Source: Halomonas rhizosphaerae
GTDB taxonomy: Bacteria; Pseudomonadota; Gammaproteobacteria; Pseudomonadales; Halomonadaceae
Reading direction: 5' to 3'
NCBI RefSeq assembly: GCF_030010555.1
Contig: NZ_JASCQP010000007.1
Coordinates: 1 to 64,000, forward strand
Length of the DNA: 64,000 nucleotides
A program made the translations under genes and the position numbers. Under the pieces are notes generated by a model, which saw nothing but the letters and a program-made list of their open reading frames with translations, did no database searches and was not told where the DNA came from. This document shows positions 51,434 through 62,902 of this stretch, piece by piece (the first letter of the stretch is position 1; the number at the start of each line of letters is the position of its first letter).

Positions 51434-52381
51434 ATGACACAGTCGACGCCAGACGTGACAACCTTCCAGGGCCTGATCCTCGCCCTGCAGCAGTACTGGG
51501 CCGACCAGGGCTGCGTGATCCTCCAGCCCCTGGACATGGAGGTGGGCGCCGGCACCTTCCACACCGCCACCTTCCTGCGCTCCATCGGCCCCGAGACCTG
51601 GAACGCGGCCTACGTGCAGCCTTCCCGACGCCCCACCGATGGCCGCTACGGCGAGAACCCCAACCGCCTGCAGCACTACTACCAGTTCCAGGTGGTGATG
51701 AAACCCTCCCCCGCCGACCTGCAGGAGCGCTACCTGGGGTCCCTGAAGCACCTGGGGCTCGACCCGCTGGTCCATGACATCCGCTTCGTCGAGGACAACT
51801 GGGAGTCGCCCACCCTCGGCGCCTGGGGCCTGGGCTGGGAGGTCTGGCTCAACGGCATGGAGGTGACCCAGTTCACCTACTTCCAGCAGGCCGGGGGCCT
51901 GGAGTGCTACCCGGTCACCGGCGAGCTCACCTACGGCCTGGAGCGGATCGCCATGTACCTGCAGGATGTCGACAGCGTCTACGACCTGGTCTGGACGGTG
52001 GCACCGGATGGCAGCCGCGTCACCTATGGCGACGTCTACCTGCAGAACGAACGCGAGCAGTCGGCCTACAACTTCGAGCACGCCGACGTTGAATTCCTCT
52101 TTGCCTCCTTCGACCACCAGGAGCGCGAGTGCACCAAGCTGCTGGCGGCCGGCCTGCCACTGCCCGCCTACGAACAGGTGCTCAAGGCATCGCACACCTT
52201 CAACCTGCTGGATGCCCGCCACGCCATCTCGGTGACCGAACGCCAGCGCTACATCCTGCGCGTGCGCACCATGGCCCGCGACGTGGCCCAGGCCTACTTT
52301 GACTCGCGCAAGGCCGCCGGCTTCCCGCTGGCCCCCGAAGCCCTGCGCCGCGAACTGCTTGCCGAACAGGGAGACGCTTGA
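51434..52381 (+). CDS. glyQ: Glycyl-tRNA synthetase alpha subunit
   Basis: A 315-residue class II catalytic subunit of the alpha2beta2 enzyme. It has [33 protein letters not shown], the motif-2-like [19 protein letters not shown], and [11 protein letters not shown] (motif 3). The ATG at 51434 is chosen by homology. Its TGA overlaps the glyS ATG by one base, so the subunits are coupled. Confidence 0.98.
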   Translation: MTQSTPDVTTFQGLILALQQYWADQGCVILQPLDMEVGAGTFHTATFLRSIGPETWNAAYVQPSRRPTDGRYGENPNRLQHYYQFQVVMKPSPADLQERYLGSLKHLGLDPLVHDIRFVEDNWESPTLGAWGLGWEVWLNGMEVTQFTYFQQAGGLECYPVTGELTYGLERIAMYLQDVDSVYDLVWTVAPDGSRVTYGDVYLQNEREQSAYNFEHADVEFLFASFDHQERECTKLLAAGLPLPAYEQVLKASHTFNLLDARHAISVTERQRYILRVRTMARDVAQAYFDSRKAAGFPLAPEALRRELLAEQGDA

Positions 52382-54447
52382 TGGCTGCCAATACCCTACT
52401 GGTCGAACTGGGCGTCGAGGAGCTGCCACCGGGCGCCATCGATGACCTCTCCGACGCCCTTGCCGAGGGCCTCCGCCGGGGTCTCGTCGAGGCCGACATC
52501 GACTTCGGCGAGGTCCTCGCCCATGGCGGCCCGCGACGCCTGGCCGTCCAAGTGCGCGAGCTGGCCGACAAGCAGCCCGACCGCGAGGTCGAGCGTCGTG
52601 GTCCCGCCCTGGCCGCCGCCTTCAAGGAAGGCCAACCGACACGCGCCGCCGAGGGCTTCGCGCGCTCCTGCGGCGTCGGCGTGGATGACCTGATCCACCT
52701 GGAGACCGACAAGGGCACCTGGCTGGGGTATCGCGAGCAGCAGCAGGGCGAGGCCACCACGGCCCTGCTCCCCGCCATCGTCGAACAGGCCATCGGCGCC
52801 CTGCCGGTGCCCAAGAACATGCGCTGGGGCGCCTCGCGGGTGGAGTTCTCCCGTCCCGTCCACTGGCTTGTCATGCTCTATGGCAACGAGGTCGTCGAGG
52901 CAAGCGCCCTGGGCCTGCAGGCAGGACGCGCCACCCGCGGCCACCGTTTCCATGCGCCGGCACCCATCGAGCTGGCCCACGCCGACGACTACCTCGGCGC
53001 CCTGGAACAGGCCTGGGTGCTGGCCGACCGCGACAAGCGACGCGAGCGCATCCGCGAGCAGGTGCTGGCCGAGGCCGAGGTCCAGGACGCCACGGCGGTG
53101 ATCGACGAGGAACTGCTCGTCGAGGTGAGCGGCCTGGTGGAGTGGCCCGTGGCCCTGACCGGCAGCTTCGATGCGCGCTTCCTCGAGGTGCCCGCCGAGT
53201 GCCTGATCTCGTCCATGAAGGCCAACCAGAAGTACTTCCACCTACTCGACCAGGAGGGCCACCTCAAGCCGCTGTTCATCACTATCGCCAACATCGACAG
53301 CCACGAACCGGAGCAGGTGATCCAAGGCAACGAGAAGGTGATCCGCCCCCGCCTGGCCGATGCCGCCTTCTTCTACGACACCGACCGCCGGCGAACGCTG
53401 GCCGACCGGGCCCCAGAACTGGCCGGCGTGGTGTTCCAGAAGAAGCTCGGCAGCCTGGCCGACAAGGCCCATCGCAGCGCCGCCGTGGCGGCCTTCATCG
53501 CCGGCCGCATAGACGGTGACGTGGCCCAGGCACGTCGCGCCGCGGAGCTCGGCAAGTGCGACCTGGTCACCGAGATGGTCCTCGAGTTCCCGGAACTCCA
53601 GGGCATCATGGGCCGCTACTATGCCGTGAACGACGGCGAGGCTGCCGAGGTGGCCCAGGCCCTCGAGGAGCAGTACCTGCCCCGCTTCGCCAGCGATGCG
53701 ATCCCCCAGACCCGCACCGGCCTGGCACTGGCACTGGCCGATCGCCTCGACACCCTGACCGGCATCTTCGGTATCGGCCAGCGCCCCAGCGGCACCAAGG
53801 ATCCCTTCGCCCTGCGCCGCGCCGCCATCGGCGTGATCAACATCCTGGTCAAGGGCAAGCTTGCCCTCGACCTGAGGGAGTTGCTGGAACTGGCCGCGGC
53901 GCAGCACCAGGAGCTACCTTACGCCGAAGGGCTGGTGGATGAGGTGCTCACCTACATGCTCGACCGCTTCCGCGCCTGGGCACGCGACGAGGGCATCGAT
54001 ACCGAGGTCTACCTCGCCGTGCGGGCCCGCCCGGTGACCCAGCCCCTCGACTTCGCGCGCCGCCTGCGCGCCGTCCAGGGCTTCTCTCGCCGCGAGGAAG
54101 CCGCGGCCCTGGCCGCCGCCAACAAGCGCGTCTCCAACATCCTCAGCAAGCAACAGCACGATGGCACCACCGAGGTAGAAGCCGGTCTCCTCCAGGAAGC
54201 CGCCGAGAAGGCGCTCTACGAGGCCCTGGCATCGAGCCGCCGGGCGGTAATGCCGCTCTTCGCCGAGGCTCGCTACAGCGAGGCACTGGACGTCCTGGCC
54301 GGCCTGCGCGCACCGGTTGACACCTTCTTCGACCAGGTCATGGTCATGGCCGAGGATCCGGCCGTGCGCCGCAACCGCCTGGCCCTGCTCGCCGGCCTTC
54401 AGGCCCTCTTCCTGGAGGTGGCGGATATCGCCCTGCTCCAGCAGTAA
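52381..54447 (+). CDS. glyS: Glycyl-tRNA synthetase beta subunit
   Basis: A 688-residue subunit that binds tRNA and is needed for activity with GlyQ. It has the N-terminal LLVELGVEELPPGAI, the central FLEVPAECLISSMKANQKYF and HD-like segment (DLVTEMVLEFPELQGIMGRYYA), and a C-terminal anticodon-binding DALR-like domain (ANKRVSNIL). Length is standard. A rho-independent terminator follows at 54469. Confidence 0.98.
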   Translation: MAANTLLVELGVEELPPGAIDDLSDALAEGLRRGLVEADIDFGEVLAHGGPRRLAVQVRELADKQPDREVERRGPALAAAFKEGQPTRAAEGFARSCGVGVDDLIHLETDKGTWLGYREQQQGEATTALLPAIVEQAIGALPVPKNMRWGASRVEFSRPVHWLVMLYGNEVVEASALGLQAGRATRGHRFHAPAPIELAHADDYLGALEQAWVLADRDKRRERIREQVLAEAEVQDATAVIDEELLVEVSGLVEWPVALTGSFDARFLEVPAECLISSMKANQKYFHLLDQEGHLKPLFITIANIDSHEPEQVIQGNEKVIRPRLADAAFFYDTDRRRTLADRAPELAGVVFQKKLGSLADKAHRSAAVAAFIAGRIDGDVAQARRAAELGKCDLVTEMVLEFPELQGIMGRYYAVNDGEAAEVAQALEEQYLPRFASDAIPQTRTGLALALADRLDTLTGIFGIGQRPSGTKDPFALRRAAIGVINILVKGKLALDLRELLELAAAQHQELPYAEGLVDEVLTYMLDRFRAWARDEGIDTEVYLAVRARPVTQPLDFARRLRAVQGFSRREEAAALAAANKRVSNILSKQQHDGTTEVEAGLLQEAAEKALYEALASSRRAVMPLFAEARYSEALDVLAGLRAPVDTFFDQVMVMAEDPAVRRNRLALLAGLQALFLEVADIALLQQ

Positions 54448-54468
54448 CGCGAGTTTGAGGTGACAGCG

Positions 54469-54496
54469 AGGCCGGCGAGCAATCGCCGGCCTTTTT
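54469..54496 (+). terminator. Rho-independent terminator of glyQS
   Basis: AGGCCGGCGA pairs with TCGCCGGCCT around a GCAA loop and is followed by TTTT (54493-54496), 22 bp after the glyS stop. Confidence 0.88.
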
Positions 54497-54512
54497 CATG
54501 CCTGATATTTGC

Positions 54513-54528
54513 TGTTCCACGTGAAACA
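54513..54528. other. parS-like site 1
   Basis: TGTTCCACGTGAAACA differs by one base from the consensus parS TGTTTCACGTGAAACA bound by ParB. It lies in the glyS-gmhB gap. Confidence 0.85.
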
Positions 54529-54570
54529 CCCCAACGAGACCAGCAGGAGCAGATGGACGAGAGCTCGATC

Positions 54571-54640
54571 TTGGCGGCTTGGCGGCTTGGCGGCTTGGCG
54601 GCTTGGCGGCTTGGCGGCTTGGCGGCTTGGCGGCTTGGCA
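54571..54640 (+). repeat. Tandem repeat, 8-bp unit TTGGCGGC
   Basis: Eight uninterrupted perfect copies (54571-54634) followed by a partial TTGGCA lie between two parS-like sites. The unit is not a multiple of three, and every frame reads as an eight-residue repeat. I take it as non-coding; the gmhB start lies downstream at 54701. Copy number is likely to vary between strains. Confidence 0.9.
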
Positions 54641-54645
54641 TCAGA

Positions 54646-54661
54646 TGTTCCACGTGAAACA
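54646..54661. other. parS-like site 2
   Basis: TGTTCCACGTGAAACA, identical to site 1, begins five bases after the tandem repeat and lies 40 bp before gmhB. Confidence 0.85.
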
Positions 54662-54700
54662 CTTCCGCTCAAAGACTACCCACCTCAGGAGATTGCCACC

Positions 54701-55291
54701 ATGCCCGCAGCCGAACGGCTCGTGATCCTCGACCGCGATGGTGTCATCAACCAGGACTCCGACGAGTACGTGAAGTCTCTGGAAGAATGGATCCCCTTCC
54801 CCACCGCCATCGAGGCCATCGCCAGGCTCACCCGTGACGGCTGGACGGTGGCCGTTGCCACCAACCAGTCCGGCATAGCCCGCGGCTACTACGGCGTGGA
54901 GATGCTGGAGGCCATACACGTTCGACTCCGCGAACTGGTGCAAGAGGCCGGCGGGGAGATTGCCCATATCGCCCACTGTCCCCACGGCCCGGGTGATGGC
55001 TGTGCATGTCGCAAGCCATCGCCCGGGCTGCTTGAAGAGATTCGGGAGGCTTTGGCGCTGGACAGCCTTGAAGGCAGCTGGATGGTCGGTGACAGCCTCC
55101 GCGACCTTCAGGCCGGTGAGCCGATGGGGTGCCGGCCGGTACTGGTGCGAACCGGCAAGGGACGCCGGACGGAGGAAAAGGGAGAAGGCCTCGAAGGCGC
55201 AATGATCTTCGATGACCTGGCCGCCTTCGTGGAGTGGCTGCTGGCCCGGGAGGGAGGCGCCAACGACGCGCAAGCCAGTCCATTCCGATAG
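54701..55291 (+). CDS. gmhB: D-glycero-beta-D-manno-heptose 1,7-bisphosphate 7-phosphatase
   Basis: A 196-residue HAD phosphatase in the ADP-heptose pathway, acting between the two activities of HldE. The nucleophile motif is VILDRDGVIN, then VATNQSGIARG, a zinc loop (HCPHGPGDGCACRKP) and VGDSLRDLQAG. AGGAG lies upstream of ATG 54701. An open frame extends left through the tandem repeat, but homology starts here. Its place between glyS and gyrB is shared with pseudomonads. Confidence 0.95.
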   Translation: MPAAERLVILDRDGVINQDSDEYVKSLEEWIPFPTAIEAIARLTRDGWTVAVATNQSGIARGYYGVEMLEAIHVRLRELVQEAGGEIAHIAHCPHGPGDGCACRKPSPGLLEEIREALALDSLEGSWMVGDSLRDLQAGEPMGCRPVLVRTGKGRRTEEKGEGLEGAMIFDDLAAFVEWLLAREGGANDAQASPFR

Positions 55292-55305
55292 AGAGCGCTG
55301 AACGC

Positions 55306-55336
55306 GACAAGGCCGGCCTCGATGGCCGGCCTTGTC
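55306..55336. terminator. Bidirectional hairpin between gmhB and gyrB
   Basis: GACAAGGCCGGCC pairs with GGCCGGCCTTGTC around a five-base loop, a 13-bp stem between two convergent genes. T-runs are absent, but stability and location suggest termination in both directions. Confidence 0.7.
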
Positions 55337-55363
55337 ATTCTGCTGTCACTTCAGGCAGTGCGA

Positions 55364-55379
55364 TGTTTCACGTGGAACA
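55364..55379. other. parS-like site 3
   Basis: TGTTTCACGTGGAACA, one base from the parS consensus, lies 14 bp beyond the gyrB stop. Confidence 0.85.
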
Positions 55380-55393
55380 TGCCGTCTCGGCCA

Positions 55394-57817
<2,424 letters not shown>

Positions 57818-57825
57818 CTACTCCG

Positions 57826-58941
57826 TCATGAAGTCTGTCTGTCCATTGGCAGCAGCTGTCCCTGCCCCGATTCGGAATGTTTCACGTGGAACATCGCCAC
57901 CTGGGTATCCGGCTGCCAGAGGCCCATCAGGGCATCGGGATCGACGCTGGTGATGAACACCTGGCAGCGCATGCGCTCCAGCCAGCCGCAGAACACCCGG
58001 CGATGCTCGCTGTCCAGCTCGGCAGGGAGGTCGTCGATCAGGTAGATGCAGGTGCGGCCGGTGGCCTGCTCGAGCAGGCGCCCCTGGGCCAGTTTCAGGG
58101 CACTCACCACCAGCTTCTGCTGTCCGCGGGAGAGCACTTCGACCGCCGGGCGCTTGCCGAGGCGGATACCCAGCTCTGCCCGCTGCGGACCCTGCTGGGT
58201 AAAGCCCATCTGTCGGTCGGTGTCTCGGGCGTGGCGAAGAATGTCCGCCAGCTCACGCTTGCGGTCCCAGCCGCGCGCATAGCGCAGCGTCAGCCCGGGC
58301 AGCGTGATCAGCTCGGCCAGCGTGTCCTCGAACACCGGCAGGAACCTCTCGATCCATTCGCGACGCATGTTGTCCAGCCGGTCGCCCCAGTGCACCAGTT
58401 CCTGTTCCCAGGCATCCAGGGAAGCATCTGTCATTCTACCATGCCTGAGAAGGGCATTCCGATGTTTCAGCGCGCGGCGAAAGCGCCGCCAGACATCGAG
58501 AAAGCTATGTTTCACGTGAAACACGCCCCAGTCGAGAAACTCGCGCCGCCCGACCGGCGGCCCCTCCAGGAGACGAAAGGCGTCAGGGTTGATCAGCTGC
58601 AGCGGCAGGGTCTCCACCAGACGCGAGACGCGTTCCAGACGCTCACCCGCCAGGCGCATCTCCAGCTCGCCGCCCTCGCGGAGACGGCGTATGCCGATGG
58701 TCATCGCCGGATCGCCGGACAGGCGGCCGTGCAACGTCACGGCGTCGGCATCGTGAGCGATGGCATGACGCAGCTGACGGGCGCGGAAGGAGCGCCCCAT
58801 GCCGAGGACATGAATCCCCTCCAGCAGGCTGGTCTTGCCGCTGCCGTTGGCCCCGGTGAAGAGGTTGATACGGGGACCCGGGCTCAGGTCCACGGCCTGC
58901 AGGTTGCGCAGGCCGTGGAAGGCAAGGCGTTCGAGTGGCAT
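57826..58941 (-). CDS. recF: DNA replication and repair protein RecF
   Basis: A 371-residue SMC-like ATPase that loads RecA at gaps. Walker A is GANGSGKTSLLEG, the ABC signature LSRGQQKLVVSALKLAQG, and Walker B CIYLIDDLPAELD. Two parS-like sequences (57878 and 58508) lie within the gene and are encoded as MFHVKH and VFHVKH, showing how protein coding accommodates them. It starts 55 bp after dnaN. Confidence 0.97.
   Translation of the reverse strand: MPLERLAFHGLRNLQAVDLSPGPRINLFTGANGSGKTSLLEGIHVLGMGRSFRARQLRHAIAHDADAVTLHGRLSGDPAMTIGIRRLREGGELEMRLAGERLERVSRLVETLPLQLINPDAFRLLEGPPVGRREFLDWGVFHVKHSFLDVWRRFRRALKHRNALLRHGRMTDASLDAWEQELVHWGDRLDNMRREWIERFLPVFEDTLAELITLPGLTLRYARGWDRKRELADILRHARDTDRQMGFTQQGPQRAELGIRLGKRPAVEVLSRGQQKLVVSALKLAQGRLLEQATGRTCIYLIDDLPAELDSEHRRVFCGWLERMRCQVFITSVDPDALMGLWQPDTQVAMFHVKHSESGQGQLLPMDRQTS
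57878..57893. other. parS-like site 4
   Basis: TGTTTCACGTGGAACA within the 3' part of recF, identical to site 3. Confidence 0.85.
58508..58523. other. parS site 5, perfect consensus
   Basis: TGTTTCACGTGAAACA, the exact palindromic parS consensus, inside recF. Confidence 0.92.
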
Positions 58942-58996
58942 CAGGCAGGGTCGACCGCGGCGGTGGCACCCGGCACGGGCGCCATCTGCCGGCGCC

Positions 58997-60100
58997 TCAG
59001 AGGCGCATCGGCATGACGACGTACATGGCGTCGCCGCCGCCGGGCTCTTCCATCAGCGCACTGCTGTTGGGGTCGGCCAGGGTCATCTGCACCCGGTCCT
59101 CGTCCAGCACGCTGAGCACGTCGACGAGATAGCCGACGTTGAAGCCGATCTCCATGGCCGGACCGCTGTACTCGATGGCGACGTTCTCCTCGGCCTCTTC
59201 CTGCTCGGGGTTGTTGGCCATCACCCGCAGGTTGCCCTCCTCGAGATTCAGCCGCACGCCACGGTACTTCTCGTTGGAAAGGATGGCCGTGCGTGACAGC
59301 ACCTGGCGCAGCTCGGCACGGTCGGCGATGAAGACCTTGTCACCCCCGCGTGGCACGACCCGCTCGTAGTCGGGGAACTTGCCGTCGACCAGCTTGGACG
59401 TGAAGGTGAAGTCACCGGTATGGGCCCGTACATGACTGGCGCCAAGGGTCAGACTGACCGGTTCCTCGCCGTCATCGAGCAGGCGCACCAGTTCCAGGAC
59501 CCCCTTGCGCGGCACGATCAGCTTCTGGGAAGGCTCCACCTGGATCTCGGCCGGACGCGAGCAGACGGCCAGACGATGGCCATCGGTAGCCACGGTGCGC
59601 ACCAGGTTGTTGCCCAGCTCGAGCAGCATGCCGTTGAGGTAATAGCGGACGTCCTGCTGGGCCATCGCGAAGGAGGTCGCATCGATCAGGTGCTTCAGGG
59701 TACCCCGCGGCAGGCTGAGCTCCACGTTACCCGGGTCATCCTCGATGTTGGGAAACTCGGCCACCGGCAGGGTCGAGAGGGTGAAGCGCGAGCGACCACT
59801 GCGCAGCACCGCCCTTCCCTCCTCGAGGGAAAGCTGTATCTCGGACTGGTCCGGCAGTGACTTGCAGATGTCCATGAGCTTGCGGGCCGGCACGGTAGCC
59901 GAGCCGGGCTCTTCCACCAGGCTGGCGGCCGTGCGGCCGATCAGCTCGACCTCGAGATCGGTACCGGTGAGGGACACCTGGTCCTGGTCGACCTGAATCA
60001 GCACGTTGGAGAGTACCGGCAGTGTCTGGCGTCGCTCCACGACGCCGGCAACCAGCGTCAGCGGGCGCAGCAGCGCTTCTCGGGAGATGGAAAATTTCAT
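58997..60100 (-). CDS. dnaN: DNA polymerase III beta subunit (sliding clamp)
   Basis: A 367-residue clamp that encircles DNA and tethers polymerase. It has three similar domains, the N-terminal MKFSISREALLRPL, and a C-terminal VMPMRL ending typical of DnaN. It lies 61 bp after dnaA in the same operon. Confidence 0.99.
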   Translation of the reverse strand: MKFSISREALLRPLTLVAGVVERRQTLPVLSNVLIQVDQDQVSLTGTDLEVELIGRTAASLVEEPGSATVPARKLMDICKSLPDQSEIQLSLEEGRAVLRSGRSRFTLSTLPVAEFPNIEDDPGNVELSLPRGTLKHLIDATSFAMAQQDVRYYLNGMLLELGNNLVRTVATDGHRLAVCSRPAEIQVEPSQKLIVPRKGVLELVRLLDDGEEPVSLTLGASHVRAHTGDFTFTSKLVDGKFPDYERVVPRGGDKVFIADRAELRQVLSRTAILSNEKYRGVRLNLEEGNLRVMANNPEQEEAEENVAIEYSGPAMEIGFNVGYLVDVLSVLDEDRVQMTLADPNSSALMEEPGGGDAMYVVMPMRL

Positions 60101-60161
60101 GTCGGCTCCACTACTTGTCCTGGAGGGGTTGAGGCCGGCGACCCGACCGCTGGTGTTCCGT

Positions 60162-61625
60162 TCAGCTGGTCAACAGCCGCAGCAGATTCTTGTAGTCCTC
60201 GCGGATGTCCGCGCTCTCCTCCTGCAACGCCTTCACCTTGCGGCAGGCATGCAGCACGGTGGTGTGATCTCGGCCACCGAAGGCATCTCCGATCTCCGGC
60301 AGGCTATGATTGGTCAGCTCCTTGGCCAGGGCCATGGCAACCTGCCGGGGCCGGGCCACCGAGCGGGAACGACGCTTGGAGAGCAGGTCGGCAAGCTTGA
60401 TCTTGTAGTACTCGGCCACGGTGCGCTGGATGTTGTCCACACCGACCTGCTTGTCCTGAAGCGCCAGCAGGTCCTTGAGGGATTCGCGGATGAAGTCCTG
60501 AGTGATCGTCTTGCCCATGAAGTGGGAGTCGGCGATCACCTTTTTCAGGGCACCCTCCAGCTCGCGCACGTTGGAGCGGATCTTCTGGGCGATGAAGAAG
60601 GCGGCGTCGTGGGGCAGGTCGACCTTGGCCTGATCGGCCTTCTTCATCAGGATCGCCACACGGGTCTCCAGCTCCGGCGGTTCGATGGCCACCGTCAGGC
60701 CCCAGCCGAAACGCGACTTCAGGCGCTCCTCTACCCCACTGATTTCCTTGGGGTATCGATCAGAGGTCAGGATCATCTGCTGGCCGCCCTCGAGCAGCGC
60801 ATTGAAGGTATGGAAGAACTCCTCCTGGGAGCGCTCCTTGCCGGCGAAGAACTGGATATCGTCGATCAGCAGGGCATCGACGCTGCGATAGAAGCGCTTG
60901 AAGTCGTTGATGGCATTGAGCTGCAGCGCCTTGACCATGTCGGCCACGAAGCGCTCGGAATGCAGGTAGACCACCCGGGCATTCTCGCGTCGCGTTGCCA
61001 GGGCATTGCCCACGGCATGCATCAGGTGGGTCTTGCCGAGGCCGACCCCGCCATAGAGGAAAAGCGGATTGTAGGCGCCGCCGGGATTCTCGGACACCTG
61101 GCGAGAGGCGGCCCTGGCAAGCTGGTTTGACTTGCCCTCGACGAAGGTCTCGAAGGTGAAGTTGGGGTTAAGACCACTGCTGTGCTTGAGGCTCCCCTCC
61201 ACCTGCACCTGACGCTCGCCGCCACGCCGCTGGCCTGCACCTTCCTCGCGCAACTGATCGATCTCGCGCTCGTCCCCCACATCCCCCCGCGGCGGCACCT
61301 GGACCGCCGGCGCGGCAGGGGCACGCGCCGCCGAGACGGGATGGCCCAGCTCACGGGGCTGAGGGGACGGCGTCGCGCGACGACTGCCGACGGTCAGTAC
61401 CAACTTCGGCGGCTTGGCGGGCGAGAGCTCACGCATCAGTTCACTGATCCGCTTGGCATACTTGTCGCTGACCCAGTCACGCACGAAGCGATTCGGCGCC
61501 AGAAGGCGCAACTGGTTGGATTCCCCTTCCTCCGCCTGCAGCGGGCGGATCCAGGTATTGAACTGCTGGGAATTCAGTTCATCCTGCAGGGTATCCAGAC
61601 ATTGTTGCCAGAGAGCCAGTGACAC
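60162..61625 (-). CDS. dnaA: Chromosomal replication initiator DnaA
   Basis: A 487-residue AAA+ initiator. Domain I starts [21 protein letters not shown], and a variable linker (about 90-155) follows. Walker A is [13 protein letters not shown], Walker [14 protein letters not shown], and the DNA-binding signature [15 protein letters not shown] lies at the end. The start is a GTG at 61625. A -10 TACAAT (61659-61664) with a DnaA box over the -35 region (61681-61689) suggests autoregulation. Confidence 0.99.
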   Translation of the reverse strand: MSLALWQQCLDTLQDELNSQQFNTWIRPLQAEEGESNQLRLLAPNRFVRDWVSDKYAKRISELMRELSPAKPPKLVLTVGSRRATPSPQPRELGHPVSAARAPAAPAVQVPPRGDVGDEREIDQLREEGAGQRRGGERQVQVEGSLKHSSGLNPNFTFETFVEGKSNQLARAASRQVSENPGGAYNPLFLYGGVGLGKTHLMHAVGNALATRRENARVVYLHSERFVADMVKALQLNAINDFKRFYRSVDALLIDDIQFFAGKERSQEEFFHTFNALLEGGQQMILTSDRYPKEISGVEERLKSRFGWGLTVAIEPPELETRVAILMKKADQAKVDLPHDAAFFIAQKIRSNVRELEGALKKVIADSHFMGKTITQDFIRESLKDLLALQDKQVGVDNIQRTVAEYYKIKLADLLSKRRSRSVARPRQVAMALAKELTNHSLPEIGDAFGGRDHTTVLHACRKVKALQEESADIREDYKNLLRLLTS

Positions 61626-61658
61626 GCGACCTCACCATTGCATTGAAAACGACCGCCT

Positions 61659-61688
61659 ATTGTATCGTTCAGGCGACGGGTTATCCAC
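61659..61688 (-). promoter_or_regulatory. dnaA promoter overlapped by a DnaA box
   Basis: On the minus strand TACAAT (61659-61664) lies 18 bp after GTGGAT (61683-61688). The perfect DnaA box at 61681-61689 covers the -35, consistent with DnaA repressing its own gene. Confidence 0.5.
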
Positions 61689-62007
61689 ATGCCCGATGCC
61701 GTGACACGGTCTGTGGAAAACCCCTCCGTGAGCCGCAGGGAGGCCATGCGGGGCAGAACCAGAGGCCCGCGGATGCCGCCCGCTCCGTCGACTGCCGGGG
61801 CAAGTCATCCCCGCAGCATCCCCACCTTGTCCACAGCAAAACCGTGACAACAACACATTGATATTAAAGATTTATAATGGCTTGCTCACAATACATATCC
61901 CCAATAGTGATAACAGGCACGGATCACTGACGGTGATGGCCTGGTGCCTCATCGAGGAGGAAGAAGGGTGCCAGGCCCCGCCGGCAGCATCGGGACGCAC
62001 GGAAGAA

Positions 62008-62036
62008 TTGCACCGCGAGGCTGAAATCACTACAAT
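62008..62036 (+). promoter_or_regulatory. rpmH-rnpA promoter
   Basis: TTGCAC (62008-62013) and TACAAT (62031-62036) with a 17-bp spacer, close to the sigma-70 consensus, 97 bp before rpmH. Confidence 0.7.
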
Positions 62037-62133
62037 TTCCGGTCTTGAACCGAATACCCCCGGGTCCGCCAGCGGCATCCGGATGTCTCCGAATGATCGA
62101 TTCGTTCCGAAAACCACGTGGGAATAACCAGTT

Positions 62134-62268
62134 ATGAAACGTACTTTTCAACCCAGCGTCCTCAAGCGCAAGCGCGTGCATGGCTTCCGCGCGCGCATGG
62201 CCACCAAGAATGGTCGTGCCGTTCTGGCCCGTCGCCGTGCCAAGGGCCGCAAGCGCCTGAGCGCCTGA
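62134..62268 (+). CDS. rpmH: 50S ribosomal protein L34
   Basis: A 44-residue, very basic ribosomal protein. It begins [20 protein letters not shown] and ends [10 protein letters not shown], almost the universal L34 sequence. It precedes rnpA by 13 bp, the conserved pairing next to the origin. Confidence 0.98.
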   Translation: MKRTFQPSVLKRKRVHGFRARMATKNGRAVLARRRAKGRKRLSA

Positions 62269-62281
62269 CCGCGGCCCTCGC

Positions 62282-62698
62282 GTGTCCAGTCAGGGCTATC
62301 CCCGGCAGTTGCGACTGCTGACCGCCGGGGATTATCGACGTGTCTTCGAAACGGCTGCATTCAAGGTCCACGGCAAGGGGCTGATGGCCCTCGCCTCGCC
62401 CAATGAGCGAGGTCATCCGCGTCTCGGCCTGATCTTCAGCAAGAAGAACGTCCGCAGAGCCGTCGACCGAAACCGCCTCAAGCGCATCGTGCGTGAATCC
62501 ATCCGGCTTCAGCAGTATCGCCTGCCCTCGGTGGATATCGTGGTGCTGGCAAGACGAGGAGTCCATGAACTGGACAATGCCACCGTGCATCGTCAGCTCC
62601 ACGGGATGTGGCGTCGCCTGGAGCGAGAGGCGCGCAGGTCGTCCTACGGGACGGACTTGCTCAGCCCGGAAAGCGGTGACGCGGGCCGCGAACGATGA
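62282..62698 (+). CDS. rnpA: Ribonuclease P protein component
   Basis: A 138-residue protein that helps the RNase P RNA process tRNA 5' ends. It has LTAGDYRRVFETA and the basic signature KKNVRRAVDRNRLKRIVRES. It starts at a GTG 13 bp after rpmH. A hairpin (ACCGGCA/TGCCGGT, 62698-62719) overlaps its stop. Confidence 0.96.
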   Translation: MSSQGYPRQLRLLTAGDYRRVFETAAFKVHGKGLMALASPNERGHPRLGLIFSKKNVRRAVDRNRLKRIVRESIRLQQYRLPSVDIVVLARRGVHELDNATVHRQLHGMWRRLEREARRSSYGTDLLSPESGDAGRER

Positions 62699-62902
62699 CC
62701 GGCACCCCTGCGTGCCGGTCCGTCCCGGCGCCGGCATGGGCATGACCACTGCCATCCTCGTTGCGCCCCTCCATGCTGACGCCTCGGATGCAGCCAGCCT
62801 GCACGCGTTGTCCAGCCTGCCTCCGGCAGGCTTTCGTGTATCTCGGGTGGGCGACCTGCGTTGCACCATCGGAATGTTCACTACCCATCGGGCAGACCCC
62901 TC
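62699..62902. other. rnpA-yidC gap without a recognisable yidD
   Basis: About 204 bp where yidD usually lies. All three rightward frames were read. None shows the YidD motifs (the RFYPTCSxY stretch and CHPWxxGG). A hairpin (AGCCTGCC-TCC-GGCAGGCT, 62814-62832) followed by TTC lies within it. A short open frame (MGMTTAILVAP, 62736 to about 62912) runs across yidC's start and has no known match. Confidence 0.55.

Larger units (their letters stand above)
61626..62133. other. oriC: Candidate replication origin (oriC) between dnaA and rpmH
   Basis: A 508-bp gene-free stretch. DnaA-box-like sequences are TTATCCACA (61681-61689, perfect), TGTGGAAAA (61712-61720, the complement of TTTTCCACA) and TTGTCCACA (61827-61835). 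An AT-rich segment, about 61855-61880, could be the unwinding element. In pseudomonads oriC is in this same gap. It also holds the dnaA and rpmH promoters. Few boxes are visible, so the exact functional extent is uncertain. Confidence 0.65.

Noticed and set aside
54571-54640. Tandem repeat considered as a CRISPR-like array or a coding repeat
   Set aside because: Units are 8 bp, directly adjacent and without spacers. The unit length breaks any frame, and gmhB homology begins only at 54701.
54509-54700. Possible N-terminal extension of GmhB through the repeat
   Set aside because: No homology to HAD phosphatases before MPAAERL, and a good ribosome site precedes ATG 54701.
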